A DNA stretch of 11,055 bases from Helicobacteraceae bacterium UBA6016. GTDB lineage: Bacteria; Campylobacterota; Campylobacteria; Campylobacterales; UBA6016. Within the stretch, counting starts at the first letter, position 1. Every line of letters begins with the position of its first letter. The notes beneath the pieces are model-generated. The model searched no databases, had not been told where the DNA came from, and worked only from the letters and a program-made list of their open reading frames with translations. Made by a program: the position numbers and the translations under genes. The DNA is taken from contig DIZY01000126.1 in NCBI GenBank assembly GCA_002428055.1, forward strand, positions 1-11,055. The letters are read 5' to 3'. Shown here one piece after another: positions 1 through 5,959 of this stretch.

Positions 1-638
1 TGGCGTCTGGCGTTTGAGTCGTATGGAGAGATGCGCACTAGTCTGTGTATTCCGTTTTCGGCTTTGAGGTAGCCGTATGCGTTTTCTCCGCTGATCAGCA
101 CGGTCGCATCTTTAATTCCCGCTTCCTCGCCCTCTTGATAGTCCATAATTTCGGCTTTAAAACCTTTTCGTTCCGCCCATCTGATATACATACGATACAG
201 CATCGAAGCCCAGTCGTTTGACTCTGTGCCGCCGGCTCCCGGATGGATAGATACTATAGCATTTCTGCCGTCATTCTCGCCGCTTAGCATCACCTCTATT
301 TCCATCTTTTTGATTTTGCGCTCTAGTTCAGGCGCTTCGGCAAAAAGCATCTCTACGGTATCCGTGTCATTCTCCGAATTTGCTATCTCAAAGAGTTCTT
401 TCGCGTCGGAGAGAGAGCTTCTGACAGCTTGATATTTGGTAAATAGCGAGCTTAGTTTTGATTTTTGCTTTTGTACTTCGGAAGCTTTTGTGGCATCAAG
501 CCAAAAAGACTCTTCCTGTTCCATAGCTTCTATTTCTTTTAGTTTGACAGCTACTTCGTCGGGTTTTATGAGTGCGACTATGTTTGATAGTTTTGAGTCT
601 AGTGTTTTTATGAGTTCCGAGTATTCGTAGGCGTCCAA
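1..638 (-). CDS. prfB: Peptide chain release factor 2 (RF2), N-terminal 212 residues, cut by window edge
   Basis: RF2 reads UAA and UGA stop codons in the ribosomal A site and triggers peptide release. Seen: an open frame starting DAYEYSELIKTL after the start codon, a helical N-terminal domain, the class I release-factor signature HPGAGGTES, and then LVRISPYDSNARR at the edge. The catalytic GGQ loop would lie to the left of base 1. The start is TTG at 638-636, with AGGA 6 nt upstream; an in-frame TAA at 653-651 excludes a longer protein and no ATG lies nearby. The frame is continuous, so the UGA autoregulatory frameshift known from E. coli prfB is absent. The stop-codon-reading tripeptide, normally SPF, reads SPY (residues 204-206). 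It is transcribed away from panC, from a shared promoter region. Identity is very sure; only the 3' part is missing. Confidence 0.97.
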   Translation of the reverse strand, partial: MDAYEYSELIKTLDSKLSNIVALIKPDEVAVKLKEIEAMEQEESFWLDATKASEVQKQKSKLSSLFTKYQAVRSSLSDAKELFEIANSENDTDTVEMLFAEAPELERKIKKMEIEVMLSGENDGRNAIVSIHPGAGGTESNDWASMLYRMYIRWAERKGFKAEIMDYQEGEEAGIKDATVLISGENAYGYLKAENGIHRLVRISPYDSNARR

Positions 639-644
639 AATGTT

Positions 645-648
645 TCCT
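645..648 (-). promoter_or_regulatory. Shine-Dalgarno fixing the TTG start of prfB
   Basis: AGGA on the minus strand lies 6 nt before the TTG at 638-636. With the in-frame stop at 653-651 it leaves TTG as the only plausible start. Confidence 0.75.
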
Positions 649-679
649 ATTTATGATGTTTACGATGATACAGGCAAAG

Positions 680-745
680 CCCGCATTATCGGCAGGGACA
701 CAAATGTCCCTTGCAACCCACTAAAGCTACCCGCATAAATGCGGG
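680..745. repeat. Nested inverted repeats with a competing pairing arm (prfB leader or REP-like element)
   Basis: Three elements are seen. First, CCCGCATAAATGCGGG (730-745) is a perfect 6-bp stem with a 4-nt loop. Second, GGGACA-CAAA-TGTCCC (695-710) is a 6-bp stem extending to 692-714 with one bulged T. Third, CCCGCATT at 680-687 is a second copy of the left arm of 730-745. In RNA of the prfB strand the first-made arm (745-738) can pair either with its neighbour (735-730) or with 687-680, enclosing the middle hairpin. No T-run follows any stem, so these are not ordinary terminators. It could be a folded 5' leader of prfB, an operator for panC, or a dispersed palindromic repeat; the sequence alone does not decide. 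Confidence 0.6.
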
Positions 746-756
746 AGAGTAGATGG

Positions 757-762
757 ATTATA
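757..762 (-). promoter_or_regulatory. Predicted -10 box of the prfB promoter
   Basis: TATAAT on the minus strand (read 762 to 757) puts the likely transcription start near 750 and gives prfB a leader of roughly 110 nt that holds the inverted repeats at 680-745. No good -35 is visible at 17 nt; TTGAAT at 781-776 is too close (13-nt spacer). Lack of a clear -35 is common in Campylobacterota. Confidence 0.5.
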
Positions 763-765
763 TTG

Positions 766-771
766 TATAAT
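766..771 (+). promoter_or_regulatory. Predicted -10 box of the panC-rimO-tilS promoter
   Basis: A perfect TATAAT, preceded by TTG. The start of transcription would be near 778, about 40 nt before panC. There is no -35 consensus; the expected -35 position (743-748) overlaps the end of the palindrome 730-745. The box lies 3 bp from the opposing -10 of prfB. Confidence 0.6.
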
Positions 772-806
772 TTTTATTCAAGTTTAACCGTTGATTATAG
801 AGAAAC

Positions 807-810
807 AAGG
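807..810 (+). promoter_or_regulatory. Shine-Dalgarno fixing the panC start at 818
   Basis: AAGG with a 7-nt spacer to TTG at 818. The in-frame TTG at 791 has no such site, and the residues it would add (before KIFESAKEF) are not expected of PanC. Confidence 0.8.
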
Positions 811-817
811 CTTTAAA

Positions 818-1639
818 TTGAAAATTTTTGAGAGCGCAAAAGAATTTAAAAACTATACAAAAAACATAAAAGGTTCTATCGGTTTCGTCCCTACGATGGG
901 GGCGTTGCATGATGGGCATATTTCGCTGATGAAAAGGGCAAAAGAAGAGAACGACTTTTGTGTCGTATCGATATTTGTCAATCCCGCACAGTTTTTGGCG
1001 GGCGAGGATCTGTCTAAATACCCGAGGCGTATTGAGGCTGATATAAAGCTGTGTGAGCTTGCGGGGGTGGACGCTCTATTTTTGCCCACGACGGAAGAGA
1101 TATACGAAGATGACGAGCCGAGTATCAAAGCGCCGCCGATACGGGGGTATGTGCTTGAGGGGTTTGTGCGTCCGGGGCATTTTGACGGCGTACTCACCGT
1201 AGTGATGAAACTGCTTAATGTTTCAGGGGCAACAAAGGCGTATTTTGGGCAAAAGGATGCACAACAGCTCATACTTATAGAGCAGATGGTAAAAAGATAT
1301 TTTATGAGCGTAGAGATAGTAGCTTGCCCTACGGTGCGTGAAAAAGACGGGCTTGCGATGAGCAGTCGAAATTCGTATCTGGATGATGGGCAAAAAATAG
1401 CATCGCTTGCCATCTCAAAATCGCTTTTTGCCGCAGGTGTGGCGATAGGTGCGGGCGAATATGGATGTGCTTCGCTGGAGAAGAAGATGAGAGAGGAGCT
1501 CGCAGGGCTTGCCGTGGAGTATATAGCGTTTTGCGACAGAAACCTAAACAAAATTGAAGAGGTGGAGCTAAAAAACTCCATCATACTGGTCGCCGCAAGA
1601 GTCGGTACGACTAGACTTATAGATAATATTTGGATTTAA
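818..1639 (+). CDS. panC: Pantothenate synthetase (pantoate--beta-alanine ligase)
   Basis: Joins pantoate and beta-alanine with ATP (released as AMP and PPi), the last step of pantothenate synthesis, feeding coenzyme A; cytoplasmic. Counting from TTG 818 the protein has 273 residues, a normal family length. Seen: the nucleotide-binding HxGH motif in PTMGALHDGH (H31, H34), SIFVNPAQF (51-59) of the pantoate site, RPGHFDGV (118-125), YFGQKDAQQ (142-150), and the KMSKS-like loop DGLAMSSRN (177-185). The start was chosen for AAGG 7 nt upstream and because the first in-frame ATG lies inside the active-site motif (M27). It is first in a plus-strand set with rimO (2-nt gap) and tilS, behind the TATAAT at 766-771. 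The other pantothenate genes (panB, panD) are not in the window. Confidence 0.98.
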   Translation: MKIFESAKEFKNYTKNIKGSIGFVPTMGALHDGHISLMKRAKEENDFCVVSIFVNPAQFLAGEDLSKYPRRIEADIKLCELAGVDALFLPTTEEIYEDDEPSIKAPPIRGYVLEGFVRPGHFDGVLTVVMKLLNVSGATKAYFGQKDAQQLILIEQMVKRYFMSVEIVACPTVREKDGLAMSSRNSYLDDGQKIASLAISKSLFAAGVAIGAGEYGCASLEKKMREELAGLAVEYIAFCDRNLNKIEEVELKNSIILVAARVGTTRLIDNIWI

Positions 1640-1641
1640 AA

Positions 1642-2958
1642 ATGAAGAAAAAAAAGCTTTTTATGGTGAGCCTAGGTTGCTCAAAAAACCAAGTCGATAG
1701 TGAGGTGATGCTAGGGCGGCTAAAAGAGTATGAGATGACAAACGATTCAAGCGAAGCGGATGCGATTATTGTTAATACTTGTGGATTTATAGATGCTGCA
1801 AAACAGGAGAGCATCAATACTGTATTGTCTCTTCATGGTGGACGAAAAGAGGGCTCTAAGCTCGTAATGGCGGGGTGTCTCTCTGAGAGATATAAAGATG
1901 AGCTTCAAAAAGAGCTTAAAGAGGTGGATATATTCACGGGCGTTGCCGACTATGCAAAGATAGATGAGTTGATTGACGGTGGTAAAGCCAAATTTACGGA
2001 GGGGACTTTTCTTATAGACGAAGAGGAGAGGGTGGTAATAAACTCCAACTACCACGCCTATGTCAAGCTTGCCGAGGGGTGCAATCAGGTGTGCAGCTTT
2101 TGCGCTATTCCATCTTTTAAGGGCAAGCTTTTTTCCAGAAGCGAGGATTCGATACTAAAAGAGATTGCTTCGCTAAACAAAAAAGGGTATTTTGATTTGA
2201 GCCTCGTGGCGCAAGATAGCTCCTCGTACATGAGAGATAAAGGCGTAAAAGGCGGTCTTGCGAGCTTGGTCAAAAAAATAGACGCAATAGATGGAGATTT
2301 TTATGCAAGGGTACTTTATCTATATCCCTCCACGGTCGATGATGAGCTTATAAACACAATAGCTAACGCAAAAAAGTTTGTCAACTACTTTGATATGCCA
2401 ATCCAACATATCTCCGATAAGATGCTTCGCATTATGAAAAGAGGAGCGGGTAAGGTTAAAACGGTTGAGCTTCTTTCCAAAATGAGAGCCGTGCCGGATA
2501 GTTTTGTGCGAACATCCGTCATAGTCGGGCATCCTGGTGAGAGTGACGAGGATTTTGCCGAGATGCTTTCATTTATTGAAGAGTTTGACTTTGACGCCGT
2601 AAGCGTGTTTGAGTACTCTGACGAAGAGGGAACTGCGGCGTATGAGATGACCGACAAGATGGATAAAAAGATAGTAACCAAAAGGCTAAAGGCAATAGAA
2701 AAAGCGATTCAAAAAAAGGGCGTTAAAAAAGCAAAAGTTGCGGTAGGCAAAAGCTTTGAGGCGGTGTTTGAAGGTGTGAGCGACGAGCATGAGTATCTGT
2801 TAAAAGCTAAAAAGAAGATTTGGGCTCCGGAAATTGACGGAGAGATACTAATCAACGAGAGCGAAGTGGAAAATCCGGAGGTGGGCAAGCTGTACAAAAT
2901 GACGGCGATGGACGCCGCGAAGGAAAGGGTAGTTGCAAGAATCGACTCTCTTGCTTGA
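1642..2958 (+). CDS. rimO: Ribosomal protein S12 methylthiotransferase RimO
   Basis: Radical-SAM enzyme that adds a methylthio group to a conserved aspartate of ribosomal protein S12. Seen in 438 residues: an N-terminal MTTase domain with cluster cysteines C13 (LGCSKN), C47 (NTCG) and C79 (AGCL); the radical-SAM motif CNQVCSFC (C147, C151, C154); and a C-terminal TRAM-like segment from about residue 375. LGCSKNQVDSEVM separates RimO from its paralogue MiaB, also in this window. I start at ATG 1642, 2 nt after the panC stop; the upstream site is weak (GGA at 7 nt), so translation may depend on ribosomes finishing panC. A TTG at 1630 inside panC is less likely. The last 26 nt overlap tilS. An A8 run lies at codons 3-5. 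Confidence 0.97.
   Translation: MKKKKLFMVSLGCSKNQVDSEVMLGRLKEYEMTNDSSEADAIIVNTCGFIDAAKQESINTVLSLHGGRKEGSKLVMAGCLSERYKDELQKELKEVDIFTGVADYAKIDELIDGGKAKFTEGTFLIDEEERVVINSNYHAYVKLAEGCNQVCSFCAIPSFKGKLFSRSEDSILKEIASLNKKGYFDLSLVAQDSSSYMRDKGVKGGLASLVKKIDAIDGDFYARVLYLYPSTVDDELINTIANAKKFVNYFDMPIQHISDKMLRIMKRGAGKVKTVELLSKMRAVPDSFVRTSVIVGHPGESDEDFAEMLSFIEEFDFDAVSVFEYSDEEGTAAYEMTDKMDKKIVTKRLKAIEKAIQKKGVKKAKVAVGKSFEAVFEGVSDEHEYLLKAKKKIWAPEIDGEILINESEVENPEVGKLYKMTAMDAAKERVVARIDSLA
2921..2924 (+). promoter_or_regulatory. Shine-Dalgarno fixing the tilS start inside rimO
   Basis: AGGA within the 3' end of rimO, 8 nt before TTG at 2933. It supports a 26-nt rimO/tilS overlap and argues against the next TTG at 2951. 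Confidence 0.7.
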
Positions 2959-3979
2959 CACTGATGCGCTAAGTGCGCTGAGGGGTAAAAAAAATTTATT
3001 GGCTTTTTCAGGCGGCGTGGACTCTACGGCTCTTTTTTTCTTATTAAAAGATGCAAATATAGAGTTTGATATTGCGATAGTCAACTACAATACAAGAGAA
3101 GCCTCCAAGACCGAGGAAGAGTATGCAAAAGAGCTTGCGGATAGATACTCTAAGCGTTGTTTTGCAAAAAGTGTCTTACTGAGCGGTTCAAACTTTGAAG
3201 CCGAGGCTAGGCAAGTGCGGTACGGTTTTTTTGAAGAGACGATAAAAGAGCATGGATATGAGAATCTAATAACGGCGCATCAGCTAAACGACCGCTTGGA
3301 GTGGCTTTTGATGAGGCTTGCTAAGGGGGCGGGCGTGCGGGAGCTTGTCGGCGGTATGGCGGTGCAAAAACGAGAGTCGTATACTCTTGTGAAGCCTCTT
3401 TTGAAAACATCAAGAGATGAGCTTTATGGCTATCTTGCGAGCAACAATTTGAAGTACTTTGAGGATAAGAGCAATCTTGACACAAAATATGAGAGAAACC
3501 TTTTTAGAAAAGAGTTTGCTGAGCCTTTTATAAAAAGCTACAAAGATGGGGTCAAGAGCAGTTTTGACATTTTGGAGCAGGAAGCAAAGATATTTGAAAC
3601 TCCGTTTTATGTGGATGATTCGTTAATTATTTTTCGCTCCGTTTCACCGCTTGTGGACATCTCAAATAGCGCTCTGGCTCTTAAAAGAATAGGATATTTG
3701 CCATCATGCAAGCAAAGAGAAGAGATAGGCAAAAATTTTGATGCGGTAGTCGGGGGCGCTTTTTGTGTTTGTAAAAATGCAGACGGGCTTATTTTTGTCT
3801 CCCCGTTTGTAAAATGCGTTATGAAAAAAGAGTTTAAAGAGGCGTGTAGAGTTTTCGGTATTCCCTCAAAAGCAAGGGGGTATCTATCCTTGCTTGGCGT
3901 TGAACCAAAAGCAGTAGCGGCTAGTGTGAACTCTTTTTTGACTCTTTCGGCGGATTCATATAGTAAACCCTCAAAATAA
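2933..3979 (+). CDS. tilS: tRNA(Ile)-lysidine synthetase, short form
   Basis: Changes C34 of the CAU-anticodon isoleucine tRNA to lysidine with ATP and lysine, so that it reads AUA and is charged with Ile. Seen in 348 residues: the PP-loop FSGGVDS (25-31) of N-type ATP pyrophosphatases, TAHQLNDRLEWLLMRL near 113, KPLL and R(D/E)ELY further on, and the TilS signature around 175-193 (DKSNLDTKYERN then FRKEF). The protein is much shorter than E. coli TilS and shows no clear C-terminal TilS_C domain, as in the short forms of some deep-branching bacteria. AUA codons are used freely by neighbours (for example panC residues 152 and 154), in line with need for this enzyme. TTG start with AGGA at 8 nt; the first in-frame ATG is more than 120 codons in. 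Its last 59 bp overlap the convergent pilO-like gene. Confidence 0.95.
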   Translation: MQESTLLLDTDALSALRGKKNLLAFSGGVDSTALFFLLKDANIEFDIAIVNYNTREASKTEEEYAKELADRYSKRCFAKSVLLSGSNFEAEARQVRYGFFEETIKEHGYENLITAHQLNDRLEWLLMRLAKGAGVRELVGGMAVQKRESYTLVKPLLKTSRDELYGYLASNNLKYFEDKSNLDTKYERNLFRKEFAEPFIKSYKDGVKSSFDILEQEAKIFETPFYVDDSLIIFRSVSPLVDISNSALALKRIGYLPSCKQREEIGKNFDAVVGGAFCVCKNADGLIFVSPFVKCVMKKEFKEACRVFGIPSKARGYLSLLGVEPKAVAASVNSFLTLSADSYSKPSK

Positions 3980-4469
3980 AGTTTGAAACAAGCCCTTCTT
4001 GCATTTGCGCCATAACGAGCGGCGTTTTGACTTTTACTATCGCATTTTCTTCGCTTAACGCTTTTAAAAATCCAAATAGCTCTTTCGGAGCGCCAAATGA
4101 GGTTGTAATATTAAAATCCTCATGGAAAAATCCACCCTCTTTGTCTATTGTCCCTACTTTTGCAATATCTGTTTTTTTAAAATATCCCCTTGATAAGGCT
4201 GAGAGCGTCGATTCATCGGTCTTTTTTTCTAGTGCGGCTATGATTTTGGCGTTTGTATTTTTAAGCGCCTTTAGCTTGTTGCTCTCTTCATCGTGCCTCT
4301 CTTTGGCTTTTAGGTATAGCGAGTACTCTATTTTGTATATGCCGTTTTGTTTTTTGTAATCTCGTATTGCCGGAACCAGCAGTACGGTCAAAGAGAGTAC
4401 GCAAATAGCTGTGAAAAGCAGTAAAAAACTTATTGCTTTTGTGAGATCGAATTTTTTATTGTCCGGCAT
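3921..4469 (-). CDS. PilO-like inner-membrane protein (pilus/secretion platform type)
   Basis: 182 residues, no catalytic motif. Seen: a short lysine-rich cytoplasmic start, one transmembrane helix (about 12-35), a charged coiled-coil stretch (about 38-75), and a C-terminal alpha/beta region ending in FILRVYYMNP. This is the plan of PilO/GspM-type proteins, in which a periplasmic ferredoxin-like domain pairs with a PilN/GspL-type partner; the partner gene lies just upstream. The ATG at 4469 has AGAGG 6 nt before it and overlaps the pilN-like gene by 14 nt; the TTG at 4490 has no such site. It is the last gene of the minus-strand operon and runs 59 bp into the convergent tilS. The homology call rests on topology and context, not on a diagnostic motif. 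I recall two membrane-protein genes in the same place downstream of miaB in Campylobacter jejuni. Confidence 0.55.
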   Translation of the reverse strand: MPDNKKFDLTKAISFLLLFTAICVLSLTVLLVPAIRDYKKQNGIYKIEYSLYLKAKERHDEESNKLKALKNTNAKIIAALEKKTDESTLSALSRGYFKKTDIAKVGTIDKEGGFFHEDFNITTSFGAPKELFGFLKALSEENAIVKVKTPLVMAQMQEGLVSNFILRVYYMNPPKESKKSSH

Positions 4470-4983
4470 CTTCAGCCTCTTTATTCTCAAGTTTGTTTAT
4501 CGAGATAAACTTTACCCCTCCGCCGCTCATTTTTGAAAAAGCGGTTTCGCTGGTTGTAAAGATAGATTTTAGAGCCGGCGTCAAATGTAGATTGTATAGC
4601 TCTTTTGAGGGTGTTTCTCCGTATAAAACAAGACAGTTTTGAGAAACCTCTATTTTTGTAAGCGTTACCTGATCGGGAATGATTGCGAAAATATTTGCGA
4701 TATTGTCTTTAAGGAGCGTATTTGAGGTCTTAATCTCAATCGCAAACGCAAGCTCTTCTTTTAGGGTGTCATAATTTGATTTTAGCCGCACAGCTTCAGC
4801 GCTTAGAAATTTTCTATCCAGAGTGGCTTTTTTGGTGCCCTTTTCCGTTTTGGCTATTTCATACTCCAATGCCGTATAAAGCGACATAAGGACACCGGTG
4901 GAAATAAAGATAAAGAGTAGCCAAAACTTCGTATCTCGCTTGAATATACTTTTTCGTCTGGGTTTTATAAAGCTTGTTTTCAA
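4456..4983 (-). CDS. PilN-like inner-membrane protein (pilus/secretion platform type)
   Basis: 175 residues. Seen: a basic cytoplasmic start (KPRRKSIFKR), one transmembrane helix (about 20-38, FWLLFIFISTGVLMSLY), a coiled coil (about 40-85), then a periplasmic region with IPDQVTLTKIEVSQNCLVLYG. The phrase 'IP..v.l..i......l.l.G' is typical of PilN and related Fimbrial-assembly proteins. In PilN the cytoplasmic tail docks on PilM and the periplasmic part pairs with PilO; genes of matching shape flank this one. TTG 4983 is chosen because AGAGG lies 7 nt upstream and its first bases share TTGA with the stop of the gene before (4-nt overlap); the TTG at 5025 has no such support. No in-frame ATG precedes the membrane helix. 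It overlaps the pilO-like gene by 14 nt. The role (DNA uptake, pilus or secretion) is not shown by the window. Confidence 0.6.
   Translation of the reverse strand: MKTSFIKPRRKSIFKRDTKFWLLFIFISTGVLMSLYTALEYEIAKTEKGTKKATLDRKFLSAEAVRLKSNYDTLKEELAFAIEIKTSNTLLKDNIANIFAIIPDQVTLTKIEVSQNCLVLYGETPSKELYNLHLTPALKSIFTTSETAFSKMSGGGVKFISINKLENKEAEDAGQ
4476..4480 (-). promoter_or_regulatory. Shine-Dalgarno fixing the pilO-like start at 4469
   Basis: AGGAG-type site (AGAGG) on the minus strand, inside the pilN-like gene, 6 nt before ATG 4469. Confidence 0.75.
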
Positions 4984-5957
4984 CCTAAGACCTCTTCGAC
5001 GGCTAATGTTGCTGTTATTTCGCAAAGTTCTATTTTTTTGTGTTCTACCGCCATCATAAGCTCGTTTTCAAGCAGATTTTTTATATCTGGCGACTCAAGA
5101 TAAGGGTCGGCTATTGCTATTTTCTCGATAAAAATCGGCTCATACATATCATTTTTATAAAATTGAGTTAATGCCGTTTTTACAAATTCCAGTATGCGCA
5201 AATCGCTTCCGAGCGACTCTATGCCCAAGTTTGCGCTACTCTCATCCGGCATTTCGTCAACAGGGGCAAAATCCATCTCGCTGTTGTCGTTCAACTCCAA
5301 AGCTATGTCGTCCAAATCCACAAGTCTTTCCTCGTCAAGACCTTCTTCTTCGCCGAATATTTTATCGTCCTGCTTTTTTTCTGACTCTTGATGGGTGGAC
5401 TCTTTTTTGAGGATAACATAACTACTAAAGAGTAGACCTTTATCGGTTAATATTGCTATCGTAGCCGATGTTTTTTGCTTTAGCATGCATAGTATTGGCG
5501 TAGAGCTAAGCTCTGTTTCAAAAAAGCGTCTCAGTATAACTATTGAAGAAAATAGACAATCAAGCCCGCCAAGTTCTTCGTAATCTTTTTTGGTATTTTC
5601 AATGTCGTAGTTGCTTGCAAAAATAGACCACGCTTGATCAATACAGATAACGGTGGCGTTCGTCGTGTCTATCTCGTATTTTTTAAAATTTTGCTTATTG
5701 CAACCCGGTACTCCGCCTTGATTGATTGAGTTTATTATCGATGCGGTGTATATTATTTTGTATTTTTCGTATTGATGGGATATAAATTCATATAGCAGTT
5801 TTGACGACTCTTTTGTCTCCATAGAAAAGCGCTTGCCTTCAGAGAAGAGTTCCGTCTTGTTTTTGAAAACCTTGACACATACATCACAACTGTCATCGTC
5901 TTTTATAATTGATATATATGCTGTTTGAACAAATTTTTTTATTAATCCGCCAAACAT
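4980..5957 (-). CDS. Uncharacterised 325-residue protein, possible divergent PilM/GspL-type actin-like protein
   Basis: I do not recognise it by sequence alone. It has no signal peptide or membrane helix, so it should be cytoplasmic. Seen: an N-terminal beta-rich part, VICIDQAWSIFAS near 110, FSSIVILRRFFE near 140, and SATIAILTDKGLLFSSYVI near 165, which recalls the strand-turn-strand of the actin fold in PilM ('...i.i...g.llf.r.i'). Residues about 183-245 are a strongly acidic, low-complexity linker that looks unstructured; the C-terminal 80 residues end in TLAVEEVLG. The DxG phosphate loops of an active actin-like ATPase are not evident. The main reason for the PilM idea is position: first of a trio with PilN-like (4-nt overlap) and PilO-like genes. 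ATG 5957 is 2 nt after the recombinase stop, with AAAGAG 5 nt upstream. The gene itself is sure; the family call is tentative. Confidence 0.45.
   Translation of the reverse strand: MFGGLIKKFVQTAYISIIKDDDSCDVCVKVFKNKTELFSEGKRFSMETKESSKLLYEFISHQYEKYKIIYTASIINSINQGGVPGCNKQNFKKYEIDTTNATVICIDQAWSIFASNYDIENTKKDYEELGGLDCLFSSIVILRRFFETELSSTPILCMLKQKTSATIAILTDKGLLFSSYVILKKESTHQESEKKQDDKIFGEEEGLDEERLVDLDDIALELNDNSEMDFAPVDEMPDESSANLGIESLGSDLRILEFVKTALTQFYKNDMYEPIFIEKIAIADPYLESPDIKNLLENELMMAVEHKKIELCEITATLAVEEVLG
4991..4995 (-). promoter_or_regulatory. Shine-Dalgarno fixing the pilN-like TTG start
   Basis: AGAGG on the minus strand, 7 nt before TTG 4983, inside the end of the preceding gene. Confidence 0.75.
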
Positions 5958-5959
5958 AC

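Noticed and set aside
226..630. Two plus-strand open frames over prfB
   Set aside because: Both lie opposite the clear RF2 frame and encode Ser/Phe-rich strings without homologous features.
695..745. Hairpins between prfB and panC as intrinsic terminators
   Set aside because: The genes on both sides point away from this region, so there is no upstream transcript to end, and no T-run follows the stems.
853..1584. Long minus-strand open frame (243 codons) inside panC
   Set aside because: Antisense shadow of panC: Ser/Phe-rich, no family signature, no ribosome site, and fully covered by a certain gene.
1648..1655. A8 tract at the start of rimO (and A8 at 2987-2994 in tilS) as phase-variation switches
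   Set aside because: Runs of eight A/T bases also occur inside the recombinase gene (6595-6602, 6646-6653), so they fit the base composition; housekeeping enzymes are poor candidates for phase variation.
4980..5957. A defence or toxin system made of the recombinase and the unknown acidic protein
   Set aside because: No nuclease, toxin or NTPase motif is visible in the acidic protein, and its coupling to PilN/PilO-like genes gives a simpler explanation.
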